NCBI RefSeq assembly: GCF_003473485.1
Contig: NC_053047.1
Location: forward strand, 14,968,001 to 15,032,000
Source: Medicago truncatula
Taxonomy: Eukaryota; Streptophyta; Magnoliopsida; Fabales; Fabaceae
Reading direction: 5' to 3'
DNA length: 64,000 nt
The notes beneath the pieces were generated by a model. That model was not told the origin of the DNA. It saw only the letters and a program-made list of their open reading frames with translations, and did no database searches. Positions within the stretch are counted from its first letter, which is position 1, and every line of letters starts with the position of its first letter. A program made the position numbers and the translations under genes. Below are positions 21,241 through 31,900 of the stretch, piece by piece.

Positions 21241-21839
21241 CTAGTGATTTTCACATTTAGGTGTACCGCATATATACGACACCTTGTATTTATCTTTTAA
21301 AAATCTTAAATAGAACATTGTTCTTTTAATAAAAACACATTTTTATTTTATTACGGGCCTCTATTCACTTGCAGAGCCGAGCCTCTGGATTTGAAAAAAC
21401 GGCTTTGCTTTCATCATGAGCCACAACATTCGCTTGTCTCCTAGAGAAGTCAACCCTGGAGTTTTTTTTTCTTCTTTAAAACAAAAATTGATTGTTTTCA
21501 TACACAATTTGTTTATTTGTTACATGAAAATTTTAACTTCCATAAAACTAAATTGAATTCCTTATAATAGTGGTTCTATGATAAGATTTGTTGAAGATTT
21601 GAAATACTATAAATTGACATTTGTTTGTTACGGGAGAAATAAAAAAAAAAAACCTTTTACAATTATTTTTTTTAAGTCAAAAAAGCCCTTGACAATTGCT
21701 TGATTTGTTATGGGAAAAGCCGGATATTTTCCTAAGTAATGCTTCTGTTGATCTAAAATAAATCCTATCAAAACAAATCTAGAAATAATCCAACTGTAAA
21801 CAGAATTAGCCTAGAAACGCGAAGACGCAATTAAGCTTC
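21241..21839. repeat. AGP upstream block, unit 2
   Basis: Closely similar to 17680-18458 and to the upstream DNA of gene 6 (about 42425-42978), with small deletions. Holds the presumed distal promoter. Confidence 0.8.
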
Positions 21840-21952
21840 TATAAATAGATAACCTTCCAACCCTAAAAATTTGTTAATAACAATATCAGTGCTTCAAAAC
21901 TTTATATAGTTAACCCTAATATTCCCATTCTCCATCATCATTCTACTCTACT
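21840..21952 (+). promoter_or_regulatory. Core promoter and leader of AGP gene 2
   Basis: TATA box tataaata at 21840-21847, 113 bp before the ATG. The leader is longer than in gene 1 because of an extra segment ending in a second TATA-like ctttatatag just before ttaaccctaa. Confidence 0.65.
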
Positions 21953-22612
21953 ATGACTTCTTCCAAAACCGCTGTGTTGATGCTTTTGGTTGCACTGTTG
22001 CTGAGTTCCGCCGTTGCTAGATCATCCCCCAACTCTTCTCCGTTTCCATCACCTGCTATTTCTCCCTCCGCTAACTCCCCTGTGAATAGTGCTCACTCAC
22101 CTTCACCGACTGCTTCATCTGGTTCTCCCGCTGCCCCTCCTGCTGTTACTCCATCGTCGATCTCTACCCCTCCTTCAAAAGCACAATCGCCTGCTATTTC
22201 TCCCTCCACTGACTCACCAGTGGCGTCTCCTCCGGTACCTGTGAATAGTGCTCCCTCTTCTGCACCGACTGCTTCATCTGGTTCTCCCGCTGCTGCTCCT
22301 GCTTTTGCTCCATCATCGATCCCTACTCCTCAATCTCAAGCACCATCGCCTGCGATTTCTCCCTCAGCTAACTCATCAACATCTGCTCCCGTACCTGTGA
22401 AGAGCAGTCCTTCTACTTCACCGTCTGTCATCAACTCTCAGTCATCTCCTCCTCAAGCTTCCCCCGCAGCCACTCCTGCCATCACTCCATCATTGATCTC
22501 TACCCCTCCTTCAAAAGCACCATCAACGTCCATGAACGACGCCGCTTTGAACAGATTTACCATTGCCGGATCTGCTGCTGTCGTGGTTTTCACTGCTGCT
22601 TTGATGATGTAG
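21953..22612 (+). CDS. Classical arabinogalactan protein, AGP gene 2
   Basis: 219 residues, no intron. The signal peptide starts MTSSKTAV, with Thr where all sisters have Ala. The Pro-rich domain carries an internal duplication: the module running from NSAHSPSPTASSGSP through SPAISPS appears again as NSAPSSAPTASSGSP through SPAISPS, which explains the extra length. The C-terminus is FTIAGSAAVVVFTAALMM. The region before the GPI signal has Met in STSMNDA. All three domains are intact, so it should be a functional surface glycoprotein like its neighbours. Confidence 0.92.
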   Translation: MTSSKTAVLMLLVALLLSSAVARSSPNSSPFPSPAISPSANSPVNSAHSPSPTASSGSPAAPPAVTPSSISTPPSKAQSPAISPSTDSPVASPPVPVNSAPSSAPTASSGSPAAAPAFAPSSIPTPQSQAPSPAISPSANSSTSAPVPVKSSPSTSPSVINSQSSPPQASPAATPAITPSLISTPPSKAPSTSMNDAALNRFTIAGSAAVVVFTAALMM

Positions 22613-24566
22613 AGAGTTAGGTTGAGTTATTTTTAGCGATTAGTTTTTATTTTGTTTTTGACTTATTTTGTGTTTAATCACGAATATACATTTTCCAGAC
22701 TCTTGTTATTATGTTTTTTTTTTTTTATCTGGAATTCACATGATTCTGCCATTTGCTTGCAATTATTTTTTATACTATTATTTGCTATTATTGTTTTGAT
22801 TGTACATGATATGAAAAATATTTTTAGTTTTGTTTGGTAATTTCTTTCATCAGGGCTAGTACGCTCTCCCTCACAGATCCTTAGTCTTTTTTATGAAAAT
22901 TAATTATTATAATTGTTTAAGCATGGTTTATACCTAAATTCTATTCCAAATAGTTATATGTTTGTACCTAATTTCTATTCCAAACAGTGAAAGTGCTAAA
23001 CAGAAACACAATACTTTGATTTTAAACAGAAACACAATACTTTGATTTTAAACAGAAACACACATAATTATAAAAACATAAACTGCTCATAATTATAATA
23101 GTTTGACTGAGGGATGAGAAAATGAGGTAATTTTGGAATTTAAGATGCATCTTTTTTTATTTTTTCAGGCAGAGTTTAAGATGCATCTGTATATTACATT
23201 ATCACTTAGTGTGTGTTTGGATACACGTTTGCCAATCCATTACCGTGTCCCAATGCACGGTTGCCGTGAAAATTCTGAAGCTTGTATATCAAGATTCTGT
23301 GTTGTCGTGGTTTTCAACGCGATTTTGTCCAAATCCGACGCCATTCCAAACACAAGTTTACTGAAAGTATATCACATTATCTCTTCCTTCAGATGCATTA
23401 GAGGCTTTCAATGTTAAAGGAGTTATGCCACAACAAAACATCCCTTCACAATCAGGGGTGATAATAAAATCCGCATCCATGGATACTTTAGTGAATATTT
23501 ATGGATAAAATAATCAGATATTTCAACTATCCGTTATTTAATAAATATAGATGCAGAGTTGATAGTATGTGCATCCTCACATATCCATACTCGCTATTGA
23601 ACTAAATAAATTAAATATATATTATTACTACTCTTTCAATTTAAGTACAAAAAAAAAATATAATACTATACAAAATTATTACACGCCGATTCAATTATCC
23701 TCTAAAACAAACCAATAATGTTACACTATAACCAAGGAACTTTATTTTTGTTAAATATGATTAACTTTTCTTTTATTTTTAGAAATGTTTATTTTTTAGA
23801 AATGAAATGAAATGTTTTTTTTTAGAAAAATAAAAATGAATGTGATTAACTTTTATTGTTAAATATTCAGTAATTATATTTTTCTTTTTTAAAATTGTAT
23901 CCATGGATATTTTTAGAGATTTTATAAAAATCAAAATCTATTTTGCGTTTGTTTACCAAAATAAAAATCACTTTTTTTTAATATGTTTAAATACAACTAT
24001 ATAAAAGGAATTTTTCGATACAAAATCAGTTCAATCTTAACAACTTCTAATTGCTAACTAAAAAAAATATTTTCTCATAACCTACACTTAACAACCTCTC
24101 ATTCAAAGTTGTTTTTAGATTTTTTTTTTAATTCTGATTTTTTTTTTAGGGAAACTTTTAATTTAATTTTATTTTTAATTTATAAAAAACTGATCTGTGT
24201 GAGAATAGGTGAGCGGCAATGGTGGTCAAATTTGCTCTGGCGAGGTAATGGCGGTTTCAGATGAAGTGGTGATGATGTCTACACGATGGAACGAAAGATG
24301 CATGCAGACTCGTTAACACTACAACGCTCAAGTCGGTAATAACAATCACTTCTTTTACAATTTTGGTGGGTTAGTTTATCTTATTAAAAAAAAAAAAATC
24401 ACTTCAGTAAAAAAAAAAAAACTTAATTTCTGTGGATACAACTATAAAAATAGATTTTTTTTGTTACAAAATTACCTTCATATTTGGATACTTATTTTCT
24501 CCCCCTCTCGAAACATCTATTTTTTGAAAAACTGTTTTTAATATCTTCTTATTTGAAGGTTTGTTA
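22613..24566. repeat. AGP gene 2 3' flank
   Basis: Shared 3' block. The sequence tccttagtc at about 22879-22887 is the empty-site counterpart of the Harbinger insertion at 26197. It also holds a small Tourist-like element (about 23205-23356), a block of tatccatgg-type words (23450-23900) and a GC-richer stretch at 24190-24320 that recurs at 30890-31020. No gene is supported. Confidence 0.6.
23205..23356. mobile_element. Small Tourist-like MITE
   Basis: Ends gtgtgtgtttgga and tccaaacacaagt form an imperfect inverted repeat; TTA flanks on both sides fit a PIF/Harbinger duplication. A second copy lies at about 27997-28146 in the equivalent place of another unit, so it was duplicated with the array. 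The 94-codon frame across it is incidental. Confidence 0.55.
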
Positions 24567-25555
24567 GGTACCGTTTGCCCCGACTTTTTTTTCAGCTTTT
24601 CTACATTTTTAAGGAGAAGGTAGGCCAAACACAATATCAACAAAGTACCTTCGAAAAAAAGTACTTTTTTTAGAATGCATAAAATTGATCACTTATATAT
24701 TTTTATGTTTTTAAAGGAATTTTATTATCTTTTTAGGCCAAATACTTATCTACTTTTTTTAGAATGCATAAAATTGAGGTATCTATTTTTTAAGAAATTT
24801 TATTATCTTTTTATCACTTATAAATTTAATTTTAATATCGTTTAATTATGACAACCTCACAAATATTTTTATTCATGTTGTCATTGAATGACACCAAATA
24901 TTTTTATTCCCTTTCTACAACCTCACAAATAGACACACACACATTAGCGTTTAGAGTAATATTTTATGTATGTATGTCTGTTTTTTTTGTTACGCTAATG
25001 CGTATAATTTTTTCAGTGTTGCGCAATCCGTACAATTATTATTTTTATAAAATTTTGATTTTAATTAAAAGTACTAGTATAGATGCCTAAAAAAATTAAT
25101 ATATTTTACACATTTGTATTGTAACAAATTATGCATATCTTTTTCTTATGAAAAAAAACTAAACATATCTTTTTCAATGACACCAACAATGTAACAAATA
25201 TAATATCATATAATATAAATTCTTATCTTTTTAAATGACACCAAAAATATGATATTCTTATAACAAATTTTTTTAGTATAATTGGAAAAGAAAAAATAAA
25301 TTATTTTCTAGCTTAACTCAGTTGATATAGACAATGTATAAATTATGCAAGGTCGCGCGTTCGAACCACGAACATCACCAAAAAAATATAATAAATTCAA
25401 AGTTTTGTACAATATTTTTGCCAAACAACTTTTAACTTAAAAATAACTTTAGAATTAAAAAAAAATAAAGAAACCAAACAGCTTTAACTTTTTCCTTAAA
25501 GAACTTTATTTTAAAGTAGTTTTTAGACTGAAAAAAAGTCTGGCCAAACGGTACC
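24567..25555. mobile_element. PIF/Harbinger-type non-autonomous element, copy A (989 bp)
   Basis: Inverted ends ggtaccgtttg / caaacggtacc plus a further shared gactttttt/aaaaaagtc, with TTA on both sides (24564-24566 and 25556-25558). No transposase frame. It contains an internal tRNA-like SINE at about 25309-25388 and is related to copy B at 26197. Confidence 0.8.
25309..25388 (+). mobile_element. tRNA-derived SINE inside Harbinger copy A
   Basis: Box A-like agcttaactcagttgatata and box B-like gcgttcgaacc, followed by an A-rich tail. The same unit sits at the matching place in copy B, so it entered before the two copies separated. Confidence 0.65.
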
Positions 25556-25637
25556 TTAATATATTTTTCTGTAGATCTTTGTTCTTTTCAAAACAAAAAA
25601 AACTATAACAAATAGAAACAATGCTCTTTAAAATATA

Positions 25638-26122
25638 CTCCCCCCATTCCTTTTTAAGTGTCTTTTTAGGGTGAATTTTCGTTTCTATTTAACTGTCTTT
25701 TTGGTATTTTAAGAGTACGATTTGTTAATTATACCCGCTTTGTCAATTACTTTTATCTTTTTCAATAAAACTAATTAATGTTATCTATTTGAAAAATTAA
25801 AGTTTGTTTTTACAAACAATGGTTTCATGAAGACTTAAAATTCTATAAATATGATGAGTAGCAATTGTTTAAAATTTCAAGTGCAGAGTAAAAGAACAAA
25901 TTTGAGAGAAGAAAAATAAAAAACTCCATGAATTCAAAAGGAAGAAAATTGACAATTGTTTATTATGAAAAGAGAGCGCGCAAAAAATTGGAATTTTGTT
26001 GGAGAAAAAGTTAATAACTGACAATTTTTTGTGACGAGAAAAATATAAAATAATAAATTTATTGGAAAGATAAAGTGTGTTCAGAAAAATAGGAATTTGT
26101 TGGTGGATTAAAATGAGCATGA
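25638..26122. mobile_element. Stowaway-like element, right end missing
   Basis: The left end is ctccccccattcctttttaag after TA. The body is closely related to about 54963-55998, which keeps the opposite end (cggagggag, then TA). At 25841-25849 it carries the single ttctataaa that is duplicated around the MULE in the other copy. Confidence 0.65.
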
Positions 26123-26196
26123 TAGGAAAAATACTTTTAGTTTTGTTTGGTAATTTCTTTGATCAGAGCTAGTACACTCTTCTTCACATATCCTTA

Positions 26197-27305
26197 GGTA
26201 CTGTTTGGTCCGACTTTTTTCCAGCTTCTCTACGTTTTTAAGGAGAAGTTAGGCCAAACACAATATCAAAAAAGTACCTTCGAAAAAAAGTATTTTTTTT
26301 AGAATGCATAAAATTGAATGGAATGAGCTTTAACCAAAAGTTGTTGAATGCTACTTCAAAAAACTACTTTTCTGTAATTTATTTCACAAACACTTCTCTT
26401 CAACTCACACATGCAACCTTATCTTTTATTTTTTAATATTATATTTCAATTTATTTTTTTCTTCCATTTATTTTTTTCTTTGAACCAGTCCATATAATTT
26501 TTTTTTAAAGGAGAATCAATTTAATTTTATTATCTATTTTAGAAGGAATTTTATTATGTTTTTATCACTTATATATTTAATTTTAATATTGTTTAATTAT
26601 CACAATCTCACATATATTTTTATTTATGCAGTCATTGAATGACACCAAATATTTTTATTCTCTTTCTTCAACCTCACAATTATACACACGCAATAGCGTT
26701 TAGAGTAATATTTTATGTCTGTATGTCTATTTTTTTGTTGCGGCAATGCGTATAATTTTTCAGTGTTGCGTAATGCGTATAATTATTATTTTTATAAAAT
26801 TTTGATTTTAATTAAAAGTACTTTTATAGACGCCTAAAAAAAATTATACTTAATTATATATTTTACACATTTATATTGTAACAAACTATGCATATCTTTT
26901 TCTTATTAAAAAAACTAAACATAACTTTTTTAATGACACCAACAATGTAACAAATATAATATCATATAATATAAATTCTTATCTTTTTAAATGACATCAA
27001 AAATATGATATTCTTATAACAAAATTTATTATACAATAGAACTGGAAAAGAAAAAACAAACTATTCTTTGGCTTAGCTCAGTTGATATAGACAATGTTTA
27101 AATATATGCAAGGTCGCGGGTTCGAACACCATACACCACAAAAAAAAAAAAAAAATCAAAATTTTGTACAATATTTTGCCAAATAACTTTAGAACTAAAA
27201 AAAGTAAAGAAATCAAACAACTTTAACTTTTTCCTTAAAGAGCTTTATTTTAACTTTGTTTTTAAAATAGCTTTTAGACCGAAAAAAGCCTAACCAAACG
27301 GTACC
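26197..27305. mobile_element. PIF/Harbinger-type non-autonomous element, copy B (1109 bp)
   Basis: Ends ggtactgtttgg / ccaaacggtacc, TTA duplication at 26194-26196 and 27306-27308. The paralogous empty site is visible at about 22879 (one TTA). It is longer than copy A because it keeps an internal segment (about 26310-26500). It has a nested SINE at 27069-27157. Confidence 0.85.
27069..27157 (+). mobile_element. tRNA-derived SINE inside Harbinger copy B
   Basis: Box A ggcttagctcagttgatata, box B gcgggttcgaac, then a run of about 15 A. Better preserved than the copy at 25309. Confidence 0.75.
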
Positions 27306-27308
27306 TTA

Positions 27309-29203
27309 GCCTTTTTTATGAAAATTAATTATTGTAATTGATTGAGCATGGTTTATACTAATTGCTATTCCCAATACTTTTGGTTGTGTGGAGAATGTCG
27401 ACGGCCGCTAGCCTTAGTGAAAGTGCAAAACATAAACAAAATCGTTTGATTCTAAAGAGAAACACACACATAATAAAAACATAACTGCCCATAATTGCTA
27501 TCATAAGCAGTCTATCACAATCCATTGTTTTGTTTATTATTATAATTGTGCTTCTTTGGTTTCTTTGTGATGAAATTTAGTATTTTTGCATTTTTTGGTT
27601 TCTCTAAACCATTGCCGCGAAATTGAAAAGAGTTCAGTTGATTTGTTTAGGATTAGACGATCTGTGTTATAGTTTGGTTTTGTTACTACATAAGATGAAT
27701 GATTTTAAATGTATTCTTCACTATTATATGTATTTGTGATTTCTAGTTAGTGTAATTTCAGTAGTAGTAGGATACAGGTATAGTGATTATGAGTAACAAT
27801 ATCTGCAAGTCCTTGCTTTTGCCCCTAATTAGAATTTTAAATGAAGAGAAACTATAATTGCATACTCAAACTCCGTTAATAATCGATAATAGTTTGACTA
27901 AGGAATGAGAAAATGAGGTAATTTTGGAGTTTAAGATGCATCTTTTTTTAGTTTTTGAGGTAGAGTTTAAGATGCATCTGTATATCACATTATCATTTAC
28001 TGTGTGTTTGGATACACGTTTGCCAATCCAATTCCGTGTCCCAATGCACGTTTGCCGTGAAAATTCTGAAGCTAGTATATCAAGCTTCTGCGTTGTCATG
28101 GTTTTCAACACGATTTTGTCCAAATTCGACGCCATTCCAAACATAAGTTTACTGAAAGTATATCACATTATCTCTACCTTCATATGCATTGGAGACTTTC
28201 AATCTTACAGGAGTTATGCCACAACAAAACATCCCTTCGCAAGCAGGGGTGTAATAAAATCTGCATATGTGGATACTTTAATGAATATTGATGGATAAAA
28301 TAATCGGATATTTCAACTATCCGTTATTTAATGGATATAGATGCAGAGTTGATGGTATGTGCATCCTCGCATATCCATACCCGTTATTGAACTAAATAAA
28401 TTACATATATAATCTTACCACTCTTTCAATTTATATAATTTTTTATATAATTTGAATAACGAAAAATAAAACGGATACAAAATTCTTTTACTAACCAAGT
28501 GATTATTGATTTTCCTCAATTTTTAAAACACGGGTACAAGACGGGTAACGGGGATATATGTACTCATCCCGAACCCACACACAAACTCGTCATGAATTTA
28601 GAAATTACATTATTACACATTGATATTTGCCATGTTATAAAACCTGTCATTGTTATTTAAAGTAGCAACCAAATCATTCGGTCAAAGAAATATTAAAGAG
28701 AGCATATTAATGAATAATGCATTATAACATTGCCCTCAAGGATGGAAAAAAACTTGATTTTTTTGTTAAAAAAAAATGATTCCGTATTGCGATACCCACA
28801 CCCGTCGGAGACGAGGATGAAATTCAATTTCTCACCGTAGTTAACCCTAATATTATTTGTTACATGAAAATTTAAACTTCCCTAAAACTAAATTTGATTT
28901 CCTATAATAGTGGTTCTATGATAAGATTAGTTGAAGATTTGAAATACTATAAATTGGCAATTGTTTGTTACAGGAGAGTAAAAAAAAAACCCTTGACAAT
29001 TATTATTTTTTAAAGTCAAAAAAACCTTTGACAATTGTTTAATTTGTTACGGGAGAAGCAGGATATTTTCCTAAATAATGTGCTACTTTTGATCTAAAAT
29101 AAATCTAAAAATAACAATAAATCTACCAACCAAAATAAATATAAATACAATAATAATATGAAAAAGATCACCAATTGAAAACAGAATTAGACTATTAAGC
29201 TTC
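27309..29203. repeat. AGP intergenic blocks between gene 2 and gene 3
   Basis: Continuation of the 3' flank type (27309-27840), the second copy of the small Tourist-like element (about 27997-28146), tatccat-rich repeats (28250-28400), a block that also occurs near 45850 and 52230 (28500-28760), then the promoter block of gene 3 from about 28855. No gene found. Confidence 0.6.
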
Positions 29204-29316
29204 TATAAATAGATAAGCTTCCAACCCTCATATTTTCTTAATAACAATATCACTGCTACAAAACTTTATATAGTTAACCCTAATATTCCCATTCTCCTTC
29301 ATCCTTCTACTCTACT
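29204..29316 (+). promoter_or_regulatory. Core promoter and leader of AGP gene 3
   Basis: TATA box tataaata at 29204-29211, 113 bp before the ATG; the leader has the ctttatatag and ttaaccctaa elements. Confidence 0.65.
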
Positions 29317-30012
29317 ATGGCTTCTTCTCATCACACCACTGTGTTGATGATTTTGGTTGCACTGTTTCTGAGTTCCGCCGTTGCTAGATCACCACCATCA
29401 TCACCCAAGTCTTCTCCGTTTCCATCACCTGCTATTTCTCCCTCCGCTGACTCACCAGTGGCGTCTCCTCCGGTACCTGTGAATAGTGCTCCCTCTTCTT
29501 TACCGACTGCTTCATCTGGTTCTCCCGCTGCTGCTCCTGCTGTCTCTCCATCGTCGATCTCTACTCCTCCATCTCAAGTACCATCGCCTACGATTTCTTC
29601 TCCTCCTGCTGCTTCTCCTGCTGTCGCTCCATCGTCGATCTCTACCCCTCCATCTCAAGCACCATCGCCTACGATTTCTCCTCTTGCTGCCGCTCCTGCT
29701 GTGACTCCATCGTCGATATCTACTCCTCCATCTCAAGCACCATTGCCTGCGATTTCTCCCTCCGCTAACTCAACGGTGGCATCTGCTCCCGTACCTGTGA
29801 AGAGCAGTCCTTCTCCTTCACCGTCTGCCATCAACTCTCCACCATCTCCTCAAGCTTCCCCCGCAGCCACTCCTGCTATTACTCCATCGGCGATCTCTAC
29901 CCCACCATCTAAAGCACCATCAACGTCCACAAACGCTGCCACCACTTTGAACAGATTTACAGTTGCCGGATCTGCTGCTGTCGTGGTTTTCACTGCTGCT
30001 TTGATGATGTAG
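29317..30012 (+). CDS. Classical arabinogalactan protein, AGP gene 3
   Basis: At 231 residues this is the longest intact member. The signal peptide begins MASSHHTTVLMILVALFLSS, with His-His in place of Lys. The extra length comes from three consecutive copies of the 22-residue SSISTPPSQ.PSPTIS unit, plus the usual terminal SAISTPPSKAPS. The GPI signal is FTVAGSAAVVVFTAALMM, after TSTNAATT. Shadow frames on both strands inside this GC-richer gene (for example 29486-29704) have no support. Confidence 0.92.
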   Translation: MASSHHTTVLMILVALFLSSAVARSPPSSPKSSPFPSPAISPSADSPVASPPVPVNSAPSSLPTASSGSPAAAPAVSPSSISTPPSQVPSPTISSPPAASPAVAPSSISTPPSQAPSPTISPLAAAPAVTPSSISTPPSQAPLPAISPSANSTVASAPVPVKSSPSPSPSAINSPPSPQASPAATPAITPSAISTPPSKAPSTSTNAATTLNRFTVAGSAAVVVFTAALMM

Positions 30013-31109
30013 AGAGTTACGCCGAGTTTATTTTAGGGTTGATGCTGAGTTTTTCTTTTTGACTTATTTTGTTTTTTAATCACGAGTTTACATAATCCTG
30101 ACTCTTGTTATTATGTTTTTTTTATCTGGAATTTACATGAATATATTTCTGCTATTTGCTTGCAATTATTTGCTTTGTCGATTGTTGTTTTGAATTGTAC
30201 ATGATATCCCTTCAAAAAACAAAATAACAAAAAAGAACTCCATCAATGTTTATTGGATTATGTATTATTTTTTGGTTTTGTTTGGTAATCTCTTCCATCA
30301 GAGATGGTACACTCTTCCTCACAACAAAACCTTAGTGAAAGTGCAAAGAAGATGTGGTAACAACAAAACCTTAGTGAAAGTGTAAAACAGATGTGGTAAC
30401 AACAAAACCTTATTCAGACAATCTGATAGAAACTGGTACACGTAACCAAAGAAAAGAGAAATAATGCAACAATCCTTTGATTCTAAACAGAAACACAATC
30501 CTTAAAAAATAATAAAAACATAACTGCCCGTAATCGCTATCATATGCAGTCTAACACAATCCTTTGTTTTGTAATAGATTTTCTTATAATGAACTTATTA
30601 TCTCTAAACCATTGCCACGAAATTGAGAAGATTTCATTTGATTTGTTTAGGATTGGACGATCTATGTTATTGTTTGGTTTTGTTACTATAATCAATGATT
30701 TTAAATGTATTCTTCACTACTATGAGATCGTATATCATCTCTCAAAAAAAAAAAAAAGGATAAGTATATCATACTAAGAAAAATATTTTCTCATAAGCTA
30801 CATTTAAGAACCTCCCATTCGAAGTTGTTTTTAGATTTTTTTTAGGGAAACTTTTGATTTTTTTTTAAACTTTTTTTTATAACAAACTGATCTGTCTGGT
30901 GAGAATAGATGAGCGGCAACGGTGGTCAAAATTGCTCTGGCGAGGTAATGGTGGTTTATGATGCAGTGGTGATGATGTCTGCACAGTGGAACGAAAGGGG
31001 CATGCAGGCACGTTAACACTCCCCCTCTCGAAACATCTACTTTTTAAGAAACTACTTATAATATCTTCTTTTTAAGAAACTATTTATATCTTCTTTTTAA
31101 GAATATAAA
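30013..31109. repeat. AGP gene 3 3' flank
   Basis: 3' UTR and the shared downstream blocks. It contains short internal tandem duplications of an acaaaaccttagtgaaagtg phrase (30321-30410) and the GC-richer stretch at 30890-31020 also present near 24190. It ends at the junction with plastid DNA. Confidence 0.6.
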
Positions 31110-31165
31110 TAAAAAAATCATTTTTTTATAAGAAATGGGATTTTCGGTATAGGAATAAACAAACC

Positions 31166-31504
31166 ATGGATAAATCTAAGCGACTCTTTCTTAAATCTAA
31201 GCAATCTTTTCGTAGGAGTTTGTCCCCGATCCAATCGGGGGATCGAATTGATTATAAAAACATGAGTTTACTTTATCGAGTTATTAGTCACCAAGGAAAA
31301 ATATTATCTAGACGCGTGAATAGATCAACCTTAAAACAACAATGATTAATTACGATTGCTATAAAACAAGCTCGTATTTTATCTTTGTTACCTTTTGTTA
31401 GTTTTAATTCGTTACCGTTACCTTTTGTTAATAATGGAAAAAAAAAATATGAAAAAAAAATGAAAAAAGCGAGTCGATCGGTAGAACTCCTACTACTGTT
31501 CTAA
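31166..31504 (+). pseudogene. rps18: rps18 plastid pseudogene
   Basis: Starts [17 protein letters not shown] and continues through [15 protein letters not shown] and [16 protein letters not shown]. Then an in-frame TGA stands where plastid genes have CGA (Arg), and the frame resumes with LITIAIKQARILSLLPF. The C-terminal part is diverged, with a small internal duplication. Plastid S18 is a 30S ribosomal protein; this nuclear copy is not expected to be expressed. Confidence 0.85.
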
Positions 31505-31781
31505 AAAAATTAAATAAATAATTACTCTTCAAGTAAATTTCATTTTGAATCGAAACTCAAATTCAATGCAGATTTATATATATATTTTTTTCGGCGAAAA
31601 ATACGACAATCCTATTGAGGATGTTGCGTTGTAAGAAAAAAGATAATAGGTGAAGAAGAATAATTTTCTTGAGCGGGGTTGTTTATTTATTTTGATAACT
31701 TTATCATATGAATTCTATTTTATCATACAAATCTCTTTTATTCTACCACCTTCCCGGAGTTGAGTCTCCGTGGAATTTTTA

Positions 31782-31898
31782 TTATTTTATGATCTCCTTA
31801 GCAATCATAAAAAGACAATTCCCTTTTAATATAGCAATTTGTGCAGCTATTTTACGATTAAGAAGCAATTGACTCTTGTACAGATTGTCTCAATAATA
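31782..31898 (-). pseudogene. rpl20: rpl20 plastid pseudogene, 3' end only
   Basis: The minus strand encodes [19 protein letters not shown], then [13 protein letters not shown] and stop, which is the C-terminus of plastid ribosomal protein L20. The rest of the gene lies outside the inserted fragment. Confidence 0.8.
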
Positions 31899-31900
31899 TA

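Larger units (their letters stand above)
31110..31900. other. Nuclear plastid DNA (NUPT 1): rps18-rpl20 region
   Basis: Plastid-derived DNA between AGP flank sequences: the left side matches nuclear flank until about 31100, the right side resumes at about 31909 (compare 20252). It keeps the plastid order, rps18 on + and the 3' end of rpl20 on -, with the spacer between. Both reading frames are defective, so this is a transferred, non-functional fragment. Confidence 0.85.

Noticed and set aside
29486-29736. Leu-rich and Arg-rich frames overlapping AGP gene 3
   Set aside because: Shadow frames produced by the repeated tct/cct-rich codons of the AGP; the same occurs in genes 4, 6 and 7.
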